DNA of 64,000 nucleotides. It comes from JANYHH01 sp965249745. Its GTDB lineage: Bacteria > Deinococcota > Deinococci > Deinococcales > JAAFIG01. Below the pieces are notes generated by a model that had not been told where the DNA came from, made no database searches, and saw only the letters and a program-made list of their open reading frames with translations. Every line of letters begins with the position of its first letter. Position 1 is the stretch's first letter. The position numbers and the translations under genes were made by a program. Positions 7,367 to 17,262 of this stretch are shown piece after piece. The stretch lies in the NCBI GenBank assembly GCA_965249745.1, contig OZ252252.1:1922001-1986000 (forward strand). Reading direction: 5' to 3'.

Positions 7367-10084
7367 ATGGCGAGCGCGAACCTCTCCGGTGGCAGACTGG
7401 GCGTACGGCCCCAGGTCAGCCACCTGTTCCTGGAGCGTCCGCGACTATTGCGCCTGCTCCCCGAGGAATCTGGCTACGTCGTCTGGCTCGAGGCGGCCTA
7501 CGGGTCGGGCAAGAGCGTGCTGGCCGCGCAGTGGGCGGGACGTTTGGAGGCGACCGGCTGGCGCGTGATCTGGTTGGCGCTCGCCGAGGGCGACCCGCGA
7601 TCAGAACTGGCCTCGGCGCTGGGACTGCCAGGCAACGCCGCCTGGCGAGCCGTGCTGGATGCCCTGAACGCGATGGATACGGCTGTTATCTTGGAGGACT
7701 TGGAAGGCGGCGAGGCATTGACGCCGCTGCTGAAACACGGCGCGGGGCTGGTGCTGCTCTCGTCACGGCGCACGCTCAACAACCCAGAGCTGCCGCGCCT
7801 GCGCACCGAGGGTCGCCTGATGCACTTGCGGGCGGACCAGATGACCTTCACCCCGGACGAGGCCAGCGCCCTATTCGGCGGGGTGGACTCGAGTCGCGCT
7901 TGGACCCGCACCGGCGGCTGGGCCTTGCCACTTCACCTGGCGGCTTTAACCGGCGAGGTTCCCGACGACGCCGCGCTCTGGCAGGGCGTGCGCGAAAGCG
8001 TCAGCGAGGCGCAGTGGCGGGCGCTGCTGCTGCTTTCGGCGCTGGATGTCTTCCCTCGAGACTCGGCGGACGGGGCGGTGCTGGGACTGGCGGAGTTGGG
8101 ATTCGTCCAGGCTTTGGAGGGCGGTTACCGCTTGCATCCGATGGCGGCCGAACAGTTCATGCGGCATCGCCTGGATGAGGTGCGATCAGCCGTGCGGCTC
8201 GAAGCGCCGCGTTTAGAGCCGCGCCTGCATGGTTTGGCCCTCGAGCGCGTCGGACTGATGCCGGAACTCGCTGAGCTGCTCGAGACGCAACCCGGTTTGG
8301 GGGCGACCGCGCCCACGGAGACGTTGCGCTGGCACGGGCTGCTACCACCCGGCGGCTTGCCGCGAGCCTTCGAGGTCGGCGCGGCCCTCGGCCGCCTCGG
8401 GCACATGCGCGAAGCGGCAGTCCAGTTCGATGCGATTGCCTGCAACCCTTTCGCCAGCGACGCGGAACGACTCGAGGCGTTTGGGCAGGCGGCGTATCAC
8501 CTGGCGGCCGTGGATTTCGATGCGGCGAGAGCGGCCGTCGCCGCCGGAGATGGACTGCTGTCGCCGCAGATGGAGCCGGAGCGAGCGGCGCGGTTCCTGC
8601 AACGCTCGGCGGAGGTGGATTACCAGATTGGAACCTTGCAGGACGGCGTAAACCGCTTGGAGCGGGCGCTGCAACTATTGCCGGTCGGACGCTCCAAGCA
8701 GCGCTCGGTGCTGCTGGCGAACGCCGCGATGATGCGCTGGTGGCTGAACGGCGATTCGGATATGTATATCGCGGCCCGGGCGGCGCAACTGAACGACGCT
8801 TCGGACAGTCTGCCGCCCGGACGTGAAACCGACCACTGCTGGAATCTCGGGATCACCGCACTGATGAGCGGGGCGCTCGAGGTGGCGCGCGGCTGGTTCG
8901 CGCGCGGTGCGAAGCCCGACCCGGCGAACGCCTTGTACGCGTTGCACTGCGAGATTTTTTTGGCCATTTTAGAGCGGCGTTACGCGGAACTGCCGGGCTT
9001 GCTGGCGCGGCTCGAGGTTTGGAACAACCCGGCGCTGGACGACCGCGCGCTGAGCTTCTGGGCGTTTGCGCTCCTGAACGACGGTCGCGCCGCCGAAGCC
9101 CTGACCCGGACTCGAGGCAGGGACGGCGAGCTGCTCGGGTTGATTCGCCCGCTGATCCTGCACGCCAACGGCCAACACGATCTGGCGCTGCAAAGCCTGC
9201 CTGAACCGGTAGACGCCGCGACCTACCGCGAGACCGCGCTACTGATTCAAGCGGTGCGCTACCGCGTGACCCGCGACCCGCTGGAACTCGAGCGGCTGAT
9301 CGGGTTGAACGTGGAGCGGGACCGCGTGCTGGCGTACTACGTGCCAGTGGCGGAACTGCCGCGTCATCGCCCGGAGCTGAGCCGTCATCACAGCCTGCAC
9401 GCGGTTTTGGAGAGCGGTTGGAAGGAGGCGATTCTGCTCCGACTGGACGAGTTACCCCACCTGCACGTGCGGCTCTTGGGGCGGCTCGAGGTGCTGTTGC
9501 AAGGGCAACCCGTGACGCTGAGCGCTCGGCCCCGCGACGCGCTGACGTTGCTGGCGCTACGCCTGCCGCGCGACCAAATCGCCGAGGAACTCTGGCGCGA
9601 CCTCGAGCCGGAAAAGAGCCGCAACAACTTGCATGTCACGCTGAACGCCTTGCGCAAACTGCTGGAACCGTGGGGCGTGCCGACGTACCTGTTAGAGTCC
9701 GGTCTGAAGCGCACCGTCTGCGATCTCTGGCAACTCGAGGCGGCCCTGGACGCGAGTGACGCGGCGGCCGTGCAGCGCCTCTACGCCGACCTCGCGCCGG
9801 GCGTGGATGCCAGGGCCTTGGACGAGCGCCGCGAACACCTGCGCGGTCGCGCCATTCGCACGGTTCTAAACGCGGACGGTGACGACCTGGAAACACGGCT
9901 CGAGTGGGTGCTGTATCACGACCCCCTCCACGAGGAAGCCATGCTGCGCCTGCTCGAGTTGCTGCGCCGCTCCGGGCGGCGGGTCACGGCGCAGCGGCGT
10001 TTGCGGGAGTTCGCGCGAACCCTGCGCGACGAGATCGGCGTGGAGCCGAGCGCGGCCTTGCAAGCCGCGCTCAGCCTAGGTTGA
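7367..10084 (+). CDS. STAND-type transcriptional regulator with C-terminal BTAD/SARP winged helix
   Basis: A 905-residue regulator. The N-terminal AAA/STAND module has a P-loop AAYGSGKSVLAAQW at about residues 44-57, Walker B-like TAVILEDLEGG near 105 and SSRRTL near 130, as in MalT/LuxR-type ATPases. The middle, about 280-690, is an alpha-helical repeat (TPR-like) region. The C-terminus, about 698-905, is an OmpR-like winged helix plus a bacterial transcriptional activator domain (RLLGRLEVLLQGQPVTLSAR, EELWRDLEPEKSRNNLHVTL, YHDPLHEEAMLRLLELL). Ligand binding probably gates ATP-dependent oligomerisation, by family analogy. The start ATG follows CCTGGAGT. Target genes are unknown; the upstream TCAAAAC repeats may be autoregulatory. 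Confidence 0.85.
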   Translation: MASANLSGGRLGVRPQVSHLFLERPRLLRLLPEESGYVVWLEAAYGSGKSVLAAQWAGRLEATGWRVIWLALAEGDPRSELASALGLPGNAAWRAVLDALNAMDTAVILEDLEGGEALTPLLKHGAGLVLLSSRRTLNNPELPRLRTEGRLMHLRADQMTFTPDEASALFGGVDSSRAWTRTGGWALPLHLAALTGEVPDDAALWQGVRESVSEAQWRALLLLSALDVFPRDSADGAVLGLAELGFVQALEGGYRLHPMAAEQFMRHRLDEVRSAVRLEAPRLEPRLHGLALERVGLMPELAELLETQPGLGATAPTETLRWHGLLPPGGLPRAFEVGAALGRLGHMREAAVQFDAIACNPFASDAERLEAFGQAAYHLAAVDFDAARAAVAAGDGLLSPQMEPERAARFLQRSAEVDYQIGTLQDGVNRLERALQLLPVGRSKQRSVLLANAAMMRWWLNGDSDMYIAARAAQLNDASDSLPPGRETDHCWNLGITALMSGALEVARGWFARGAKPDPANALYALHCEIFLAILERRYAELPGLLARLEVWNNPALDDRALSFWAFALLNDGRAAEALTRTRGRDGELLGLIRPLILHANGQHDLALQSLPEPVDAATYRETALLIQAVRYRVTRDPLELERLIGLNVERDRVLAYYVPVAELPRHRPELSRHHSLHAVLESGWKEAILLRLDELPHLHVRLLGRLEVLLQGQPVTLSARPRDALTLLALRLPRDQIAEELWRDLEPEKSRNNLHVTLNALRKLLEPWGVPTYLLESGLKRTVCDLWQLEAALDASDAAAVQRLYADLAPGVDARALDERREHLRGRAIRTVLNADGDDLETRLEWVLYHDPLHEEAMLRLLELLRRSGRRVTAQRRLREFARTLRDEIGVEPSAALQAALSLG

Positions 10085-10155
10085 ACAGGAACGCTGTCTG
10101 AGTCGGGAAACGACCAATTCACCCATCCCTTCCCTCGCGCCCGAGCCAGGTCCGT

Positions 10156-13100
10156 TCACGGCACGAACACGAACTGGCCGCTGTTCTGCGTGATCGTGCC
10201 GCTGTTGGAGAAGATCACCGCGAGCGTACTGTTCCCGGTTCCGCCCGATTTCAGCAGCGTCCCCAGGTTGTTCAGCGTGACACGTCCGTTGCTTTCCAAA
10301 ATGCCGACATCGGCTGTGAAATCCAGCGTGCCGGAATTGCCGAGCGTACCCGCCCCGCCCGAGCTGTGATACAGGTTGTCGCTCAGCTTCAGATTGCCCG
10401 CGTTCTCTAGTGTCCCGACCAGGTATTTATTGCCGCCCATCACGAACGATAGTGACCTGCCGGAATCATTTATGAGCTTGCCGGGCCCGTTCAGGCTGCC
10501 ACTGACGAAGCGCATTCCAGTCCCGGTGAAGTTCAGGTGGGCCTCCTCGGCGTTTGGAACCGCTAGGTTGATCCCGGCCATCTGGATCACGCCCAGCGGT
10601 GCGCCGGATAGCAAGCCCCGGAAGGTGACATTCCCAGAAAACTCGAGGGTCGCGCCCGCCAGGGCGTTGTACGTTCCACCGTTCAGGATGCCATCCTGAA
10701 GTCTTAGTGTGCCACCCCTCGCCTCGAGCGTGCCGGTGTTGGTGAGCGTGTCTAGGTACAGGTAACTGATGCCGACGCCAGCCGATTTCACAACCGTGCC
10801 ACTGTTCTCGAGGTTGATTAAACCATTGGCTCCCAGGAGACCCGAATCCGTGATGAAATCCAGCGTTCCCAGATTACGAAGCAATCCCAGACCGCCAGAG
10901 TTGTGATACAGATTGTCGCTCTGCTTGATGGTTCCCGCGTTCTCAAAGGTGCCCACCAGATATTTGTTGCCGCCAGACACGATGTTCAGTGTGAAACCCG
11001 CGTCGTTAACGATCTTGCCGGGGCCATTCAGGCTGCCGCTCGTGAAACCTAAGCCCGTTCCCGCGAAGCGCAGGTGCAGTTCTTCCGCACCGGGAACCGT
11101 CAGGTTAATCCCCGCCATCTGGACCGTCCCCTGCGGCGCACCTGACAGCGTGCCGCGCAAGGTCACATTCCCCGCGAACTCGAGGGTGGCGTTCAGCAGC
11201 GCGTCGTATGAACCGCCGACCAGCGTGCCGTTCTGTACCCGCAAGGTTCCCAGATTTGAGCGGAGCAGACCCGTATTGGTGAGTGTCCCCAGGTTGAGAT
11301 TACTCGAGCCAGTTCCGCCGGATTTCACTAGCGTGCCAGCGTTCTCGAGGTTGATGAGACCGTTGGTTTCTAGGACACCAACGTCGCTGGTGAAATCCAA
11401 CGTACCCAGGTTACGGATCAGTCCAGCACCGCCGGAGTTGTGATAGAGGTTATCGCTCAGCTTGACGGTTCCGGCGTTCTCAAAGGTACCGACCAGGTAC
11501 TTGTTCCCGCTGGGCGCGACGTTCAGCAAAAAGCCCGCGTCGTTGACGATCTTGCCAGGACCGATCAAGCTCCCCGAGACAAAGCTGAAGCCTGTTCCGG
11601 CGAAGTCCAGGTGAACCGTTTCAGATGCGGGCACGTTCAACGCTGCGTTCACCAAGCGCACGCTTCCGGCGGGCGCACCTGTGAAATTGCCTTTGAAGAT
11701 CAGGTTACCCGCGAACTCGAGGCTAGCGGCGACCGATGCGGTGTACGCGCCGCCGACCATCGTTCCATCCTGAACCCGTAACGTGCCGCTCCTGGCATCC
11801 AGCGTGCCGCTCGTGTTGGTCAGCGTGTCTAGGTACAGGTAACTGATGCCAGTTCCGGCTGACTTCACAACCGTGCCGCTGTTCTCGAGGTTGATAAACC
11901 CGTTCGTTTGTAGGAGACCAGAATCTGCGGTGAAATCCAGCGTACCGAAGTTGCGAAGTAAACCCAGACCGCCAGAGTTGTGATAGAGGTTGTCGCTCAG
12001 CTTCAAACTGCCCGCGTTCTCGAGGGTGCCAACCAGATATTTATTGCCGCCGGGCGCGATGTTAAGCTGCCCGGTCGCGTCGTTGACGAGCTTGCCGGGA
12101 CCGTTCAGGCTGCCACTGATGAAACTGAATCCCGTCCCGGTGAACTTCAAGTGTGCCTCCTCGCCCGCCGCGACCAACAGGCTCGCGCCGTTTACCTGAA
12201 CCGCCCCTTGCGGCGCACCGGACAACCTGCCGCGCAGGGTGACAGCCCCAGCCAGCTCGAGCGTCGCCGCACCGCTGGCGGTGTACGTCCCCGTGTCCAG
12301 TGTGCCGCGCACGAGGCGCAGTGTGCCGACCCTGGCCTCCAATGTCCCGAGGTTGTTGAGGTCCGCCACCAGCGTGGACAACGCGCCGCCGCTCTTGATG
12401 ATGAACCCCGTGTTTTGCAGGTTGATGTAACCGTTCGCTTCCAGCAGCCCAACGTCGTTCGTGAAGTCCAGCGTGCCCGTGTTTTTCAGTGCCCCAGCCG
12501 CGCCAGAGTTGTGATACAGGTTGTCGCTGAATTTCATCGTGGCGACGTTCTCGAGCGTCCCGACCAGGTACTTGTTGCCGCCGCCCATAACGCTGAAGGT
12601 TCCGTTGTTGACGAAGCGTCCCGCGCCGCTCAGACTCCCAGCCGTCCAGCTCGAGCGTCCGTTCAGGAAAACCTTCGCGTCGGTCTCGGCGCTGAGCGTC
12701 GCGCCGCCGAGCGTGAAGCCGTCCCCGAGCTGCCCGCCGTGGGTCAGGGTCAGGCTGCCGCTCGCCAAGCTGACGGCCCCGCTGGTGTTCAGGCTGTACA
12801 CGCTCGAGCCATCCAAGTTGATGCTCAAGCCTGTGGGCGGTGCGATGAAGTAAACATCGTTGTCCGGCGTCGGCAACTTGTCTTCACTCCAGTTCTTGGC
12901 ATCACCCCAACTGTGGTTGTCGCCGCCGCCGTCCCAGTACGCGCCGTTGGTCGCGCCGACGATCACGACGCTCGAGGTGGTGATGCTGGGGTTCTCCATC
13001 AATGTTGCGGTGACGGTACAGGTTCCGTCCTGGCTCGGGGCGGTGAAGCTCGCGGTCGCTCCGTTCGGGCTGAGGTTGCCGCAACTGCTCGTCCAGGTGA

Positions 13101-16100
13101 CACCTCGGTTGACGGTTCCGGTCACGAAGGCTCCAAAGGTCTTCTGCACGCCGTAGCGCATGAAGCTAACTTGCGGCGTGAGCAGAATCCCCAGTCGGTT
13201 CGGGTCCAGGTTAGAGGCGTAATCGGCGAATTTCGCATCCCCGGTCAGCGCCACATCGAAGACGCAGGCCTTGAAGATGTCGCCGCCCGCGATGCCTCGC
13301 TCGAGACAGATTTTTTCGGCTTTGCCCCTGGACACCGGGTCCAAGTCGTCCAGGCTCACGACGTTCGGCGGGAAGAACGGGTCCCAGAGTTCCGGCGGCA
13401 GGGAGAACATCGCGTTGCCGCCGTACAGCGGCACGCGCCAGCTCTCGCGGAATTGCAGGTACAAGTCCTTTGTCTGCGGGTTTTGCAGCACAGCCCCGCC
13501 ACGAATCTTCAGATCGTTGCTCGGGTCGTCATCGCCGTCCCCCAACAAGCCCTCGACTCCCCCGAGGCGTTCCCCGGCGACTACCGTTTGCAAGCTGTAG
13601 GCGCTCGGGTTCGCCTGCACGCTCGAGCCATCCGGGAAGCCGACCGTTGTCGTGCCGTTACTGACCGTGATCGCCCCGCCCCCGGAGAGCGCCTGCGTGA
13701 CCGTTCCGCCTAACCTCGAGCCGTTCAGATAGACCGCGTCACGGTAGATCTCCACGACGTTTCCGGTCACGCGTACCGCGACTGCGTTCGTGACCGAGGC
13801 GCTGCCGCCGCCAAAACGCTCGAAGCGAGCCTGAATCTCGAAGTCGTCCACGATGGACTTGGCGACCACGTAATCACCGACGCCCTGGAAATCGTAGGCG
13901 CGTCCGTCGAGCGTGAAGAAGTGCGGATCGCCGCCCAACCCGCCACGCTTCGGGTTCTTCTTTTTCGGGTCCGGCGGTTTGGGATCGTCCCAGCATTTCA
14001 GCGTCACTTTGACCGCGCCGTCGGCGGTGCTGGGCGGTTTGAAGAAGTCGAAGGCGTGAACGTTGATCGAACCCGTGAAGGTCCCTTCAGTTGTGCAGGT
14101 GTACTCGGCGATCACGTTCTGGGTTTCATCGCCGACCATCGCCTCGTGCCCGTGCGCCGTGATGATGCCGATACCGCTGGCAGTGGCGTCGTACACGACG
14201 GGACCGCCCTTGTTGAGCACCTCGACGGAGCCAATCACCTTGGTGCCGACCTTGGCGGTCAGGTTCAGTTGCCTCGGCGCGACTCGCACGTGGAAATCCC
14301 TGGCCACCTCGACGGTCGTCTGGCCCGCGCCGAGGCTGTCCTGACCTGCCCCGTTCTTCTTGAAGACCTCGGCGGTGATCGTGTCAGTGCCTTCCAGACC
14401 GCGATCAGTGTCGGTGCAGTACTTGACGCTGCTGCTCGAGGCGTCGAAATCGTCCACGTTGGCCGCGTTCCGAGGGTTGGTGATGTGCCCGAAAGCGGCC
14501 GTGTTGTGCCAGTGGTACAGCCACTCGCCACTCTCGAGGTTCTCGCCGTCCACCCGGGCCGTGACGGTGCTGCACTGAAACACGCCGATTGATTTCGGTA
14601 CGGCGTTTGGGTAGACCTTACTTTTGTTGACCTCAATCGTCCAGATGTTCGCACGGTTGGAAGACAGGTACGTCGCGGCGAAGTTGGCGGTGTCAAACCC
14701 TGCCAGAATCGCGCCGGACAGGTTCACGACGTTATTGAAACCCTCGGCGGCAGCGGCGATTCCAGTGGTTTGAAATTCCCCTGGGAAGTTGCGCTTGGCG
14801 TATTCCACCGCCGCCACCAGCAGAGTGCGTAAGGTGTTGCTGGTGGCCGCGTCGTTAAATAACGTACCCGCCGCCTCCCTCATGCGCCCCTCGAGAACCA
14901 TGGTTTTCAAGCCACTGAGCCGCTCCTGGTTAATCAGGTTCACCAGATCGGTGGCGAAATTGCCGGTCAGATCAGCCAGGAACTGCTTAGCAGCAGTGTC
15001 TCCCGCCTTCCAGGGCGCGATCCCCATGACTGAATTCACCAAGAAGGGCAGGATGATATCCGCCGAGAAATGCCGGATGCAGACGGTCTCGCGCTGCTTA
15101 TCCTGCTCTGGTGTCAAGGCTGCCAGGTCGCCGGGGGTGGAGCCGCAACCGACCAGCACGGCCTTGTAGGTCGTTTTCTTAGCTCCGTCTACGGCTGGCA
15201 GGTCAATTCGGTCGCTGTCCACGGGCGCGTAGGCGTACGCCTTGTTGCCGTAGTGTGCGTCCATGATATCAATGAAAGCTTGAAAAGTACCGCCGTTCAA
15301 CCCCGTCACGGGTTGAATCTCGAAATCCTTCAATTTTTGCCGCGCGAGGGTCGGAGTGTTGCTTCCCTCCGGCGTGAACGATTCGCGGTCTATGAACAGC
15401 CAAGCGCGGCGTCTCGAGGCGTTGGTGAAATGCACGGCGTTGGGCACGTCAATGTTGGTGGTGACGCCGCTGCGTTCCCCGGCCGGATTGACCAGCACGC
15501 CCTGAGGACGCACCAGGGGCGCTCGAGCCGCTTTTAGATCGCTGTTCTGAAACGGCAGCACGACCGCCGCCAGCGCCTCACGGACAGCCAGGTTGTCGCC
15601 CGCCAAAGCATCCGGGTTGGCGACCAAGCTAGCCGTAATGGCCGCCTCGAGCTGAGATAGACCCGGCACGCCCGGCAGCAGTCTTAGGGATTCGGCGCGC
15701 AATTCTGGGGATTGCTGGTAGAGGCCCGTGGCGAAGTAGACCAGGGTTTCGGCGGTGCTGCGAGGATTGATCGTGGCGTGTGTCGCGTCCACCTGCGCGA
15801 ACAGCATTGGTTTCCCGTTCGGGCTGAGCACCATCGTTAGTTGCGGCAAGCCCTGGAAGGCGGTCAGGCTGTACTTGCCGTCAACGCTCAGGGCGACACT
15901 GCCAAGACTGTTTTGTACTCGCAGGGCGGCGGGGTTCAAACTCGAGCCGCTGGGCAGCGTGACCCTGCCACTGAGGCTAGCGGTTCGCACGCCGACCTCG
16001 CCGGGTGGCGGTGGCGCGGGCGGTTCTGGCGGCGGGTTACTCGGGCAGGCGACGAGCAATCCCAAGCCCAGCACGACTACCAGCAAAGCCTTCACCTGAC

Positions 16101-16149
16101 GACGAGCTGTAATTGCCATTCTGCCTGCGTCCAAACTAATCTCATCCAT
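10156..16149 (-). CDS. Giant surface lipoprotein with VWD domain, Ig-like domain and five tandem repeats
   Basis: A 1997-residue exported protein. A lipobox (LGLLVAC) is followed by a Pro-rich spacer, so it should be lipid-anchored. Residues about 50-700 form an unrecognised, probably extracellular region. A von Willebrand type D domain runs from about 738 to 885 (GGDPHFFTLDGRAYDFQGVG, EGLLGDGDDDPSNDL). A bacterial Ig-like segment follows at about 990-1065 with paired cysteines. From about 1170 to the end come five repeats of about 178 residues, each carrying GNKYLVGT(L/F)EN and SDNLYHNSGG; this is probably a right-handed beta-helix. The ATG at 16149 has GGAGGG upstream; an internal ATG at 16119 would give a more usual signal length. 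It likely has an adhesion or surface-layer role, by inference. Confidence 0.8.
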   Translation of the reverse strand: MDEISLDAGRMAITARRQVKALLVVVLGLGLLVACPSNPPPEPPAPPPPGEVGVRTASLSGRVTLPSGSSLNPAALRVQNSLGSVALSVDGKYSLTAFQGLPQLTMVLSPNGKPMLFAQVDATHATINPRSTAETLVYFATGLYQQSPELRAESLRLLPGVPGLSQLEAAITASLVANPDALAGDNLAVREALAAVVLPFQNSDLKAARAPLVRPQGVLVNPAGERSGVTTNIDVPNAVHFTNASRRRAWLFIDRESFTPEGSNTPTLARQKLKDFEIQPVTGLNGGTFQAFIDIMDAHYGNKAYAYAPVDSDRIDLPAVDGAKKTTYKAVLVGCGSTPGDLAALTPEQDKQRETVCIRHFSADIILPFLVNSVMGIAPWKAGDTAAKQFLADLTGNFATDLVNLINQERLSGLKTMVLEGRMREAAGTLFNDAATSNTLRTLLVAAVEYAKRNFPGEFQTTGIAAAAEGFNNVVNLSGAILAGFDTANFAATYLSSNRANIWTIEVNKSKVYPNAVPKSIGVFQCSTVTARVDGENLESGEWLYHWHNTAAFGHITNPRNAANVDDFDASSSSVKYCTDTDRGLEGTDTITAEVFKKNGAGQDSLGAGQTTVEVARDFHVRVAPRQLNLTAKVGTKVIGSVEVLNKGGPVVYDATASGIGIITAHGHEAMVGDETQNVIAEYTCTTEGTFTGSINVHAFDFFKPPSTADGAVKVTLKCWDDPKPPDPKKKNPKRGGLGGDPHFFTLDGRAYDFQGVGDYVVAKSIVDDFEIQARFERFGGGSASVTNAVAVRVTGNVVEIYRDAVYLNGSRLGGTVTQALSGGGAITVSNGTTTVGFPDGSSVQANPSAYSLQTVVAGERLGGVEGLLGDGDDDPSNDLKIRGGAVLQNPQTKDLYLQFRESWRVPLYGGNAMFSLPPELWDPFFPPNVVSLDDLDPVSRGKAEKICLERGIAGGDIFKACVFDVALTGDAKFADYASNLDPNRLGILLTPQVSFMRYGVQKTFGAFVTGTVNRGVTWTSSCGNLSPNGATASFTAPSQDGTCTVTATLMENPSITTSSVVIVGATNGAYWDGGGDNHSWGDAKNWSEDKLPTPDNDVYFIAPPTGLSINLDGSSVYSLNTSGAVSLASGSLTLTHGGQLGDGFTLGGATLSAETDAKVFLNGRSSWTAGSLSGAGRFVNNGTFSVMGGGNKYLVGTLENVATMKFSDNLYHNSGAAGALKNTGTLDFTNDVGLLEANGYINLQNTGFIIKSGGALSTLVADLNNLGTLEARVGTLRLVRGTLDTGTYTASGAATLELAGAVTLRGRLSGAPQGAVQVNGASLLVAAGEEAHLKFTGTGFSFISGSLNGPGKLVNDATGQLNIAPGGNKYLVGTLENAGSLKLSDNLYHNSGGLGLLRNFGTLDFTADSGLLQTNGFINLENSGTVVKSAGTGISYLYLDTLTNTSGTLDARSGTLRVQDGTMVGGAYTASVAASLEFAGNLIFKGNFTGAPAGSVRLVNAALNVPASETVHLDFAGTGFSFVSGSLIGPGKIVNDAGFLLNVAPSGNKYLVGTFENAGTVKLSDNLYHNSGGAGLIRNLGTLDFTSDVGVLETNGLINLENAGTLVKSGGTGSSNLNLGTLTNTGLLRSNLGTLRVQNGTLVGGSYDALLNATLEFAGNVTLRGTLSGAPQGTVQMAGINLTVPGAEELHLRFAGTGLGFTSGSLNGPGKIVNDAGFTLNIVSGGNKYLVGTFENAGTIKQSDNLYHNSGGLGLLRNLGTLDFITDSGLLGANGLINLENSGTVVKSAGVGISYLYLDTLTNTGTLEARGGTLRLQDGILNGGTYNALAGATLEFSGNVTFRGLLSGAPLGVIQMAGINLAVPNAEEAHLNFTGTGMRFVSGSLNGPGKLINDSGRSLSFVMGGNKYLVGTLENAGNLKLSDNLYHSSGGAGTLGNSGTLDFTADVGILESNGRVTLNNLGTLLKSGGTGNSTLAVIFSNSGTITQNSGQFVFVP
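10180..12640 (-). repeat. Five in-frame tandem repeats of ~535 bp
   Basis: Within the giant lipoprotein gene, the segment encoding NKYLVGT occurs near 10432, 10967, 11501, 12041 and 12572, a spacing of 531-540 bp. Copies two to four from the C-terminal end are the most alike. Such arrays expand and contract by recombination. Confidence 0.85.
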
Positions 16150-16407
16150 ACAGCGCCCTCCAGAGCGGATCTCGAGGGTTCAGTCTGAAATAGAGAGACT
16201 TAGCGGGGACTTAAAACCGAATTGAGACGCGAGCCGTACCGTGCCTCACCCGTCTCGTCTCGAGAGGAGACGGCTGGGGCAGGACGAGTTGTTCGAGGCC
16301 CTCTAAACTCTCAGGGCGACATAACCGTAACCCACCCCCTCGAGTTGCGTCCCCTAGGGTCAGGGTTTGGGCTATCCGTGGCTCGAGTCGTAGCTCCAGA
16401 TAGGAAT

Positions 16408-17262
16408 CTACTTATCTTGGCCGAGCGCGAAACCCTTGCTGAACTGCTCCTGCAACGCGGTGAAGACCAGCATTGGTGGCACAATCGTCAGGATTGCCCC
16501 CGCCATGACCGCGCCCCAGTTGCTCTGCGCCTCGGCGTCAATCAACCGGCTCAACCCGACCTGAACCACTTGTTTATTTTCCGATTGCATAATCACTAGC
16601 GGCCACAGGTACTGATCCCACGCGGACACGAACTGGATGACCGCCAGCGCCCCGACGGTGTTCCAACTCATCGGGACCAGGATTCGCAGCAGAAAGGTCA
16701 GCGGTCCCGCGCCGTCCATCCGGGCTGCGTCGGACAGGCTCGAGGGGATGTTCATGAAATGCTGCCGGAATAGGAGTACGCCGGTCGCAGAGGCAATGAA
16801 CGGCACGACGATCGCGGCGTAACTGTTGGCCCATTTCAGATCGCCCGACACCAAGTCAAAGAGCGCCACGATCAGTAATTCCGTCGGCAGCGTCAACGCG
16901 AACAGCACGAGGGCGAAGAAGAGATTTTTCAGCGGAAACCGGAAATAGACGAACGCCAGCGCCGCCAGCAAGGACAGCACCGTCTTCCCGAGGGTCACGA
17001 ACACCGCGACGACCGCGCTGTTGACCATGTAATGCCCCAAACCAGCCCCAATCCAAGCGGCTCGAGCGTTCTCCAGGAAGTGCAGTCCTGGAAGTAAACT
17101 GGGTCCCGTGACCTCGGCGCTCGTCTGCGTGGCTTTCACCAGCGCGAACAGCAACGGTGCGGCGATCACCAAGACCGCCACGACGAGCACGGTGTGCGTC
17201 CAGAGGCTGGTCCGGCCGCGCCGCGATCCCCCTCGAGGTGATCGAAGACTACTAAGCGCCAT
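16408..17262 (-). CDS. Carbohydrate ABC transporter permease, UgpE/MalG type
   Basis: This is the second inner-membrane permease of the importer encoded at 16.4-19.6 kb. It has 284 residues with six predicted helices. The EAA loop that docks the ATPase reads DAARMDGAGPLTFLLRILVP. The start ATG has GGAGGG 6 bases upstream and overlaps the end of the UgpA-like gene by 11 bases, so the two are translationally coupled. No ATPase gene follows: transcription runs out into the spacer before the giant lipoprotein. A shared ATPase encoded elsewhere (MsmK/UgpC type) is the likely motor. Confidence 0.9.
   Translation of the reverse strand: MALSSLRSPRGGSRRGRTSLWTHTVLVVAVLVIAAPLLFALVKATQTSAEVTGPSLLPGLHFLENARAAWIGAGLGHYMVNSAVVAVFVTLGKTVLSLLAALAFVYFRFPLKNLFFALVLFALTLPTELLIVALFDLVSGDLKWANSYAAIVVPFIASATGVLLFRQHFMNIPSSLSDAARMDGAGPLTFLLRILVPMSWNTVGALAVIQFVSAWDQYLWPLVIMQSENKQVVQVGLSRLIDAEAQSNWGAVMAGAILTIVPPMLVFTALQEQFSKGFALGQDK

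Noticed and set aside
10180..12640. Tandem 535-bp repeats as a mobile element or satellite
   Set aside because: They are in frame within one gene and encode a conserved protein unit; no transposase or terminal repeats.
11980..13713. Long plus-strand open frame (577 codons) opposite the giant lipoprotein gene
   Set aside because: It is antisense to a clearly protein-like repeat gene. GC-rich codon use leaves antisense frames open, and the translation has no recognisable domain, signal or ribosome site.
16150..16407. Gene between the giant lipoprotein and the UgpE-like permease
   Set aside because: Open frames here have no protein-like character; it holds the lipoprotein gene's ribosome site and presumably its promoter.
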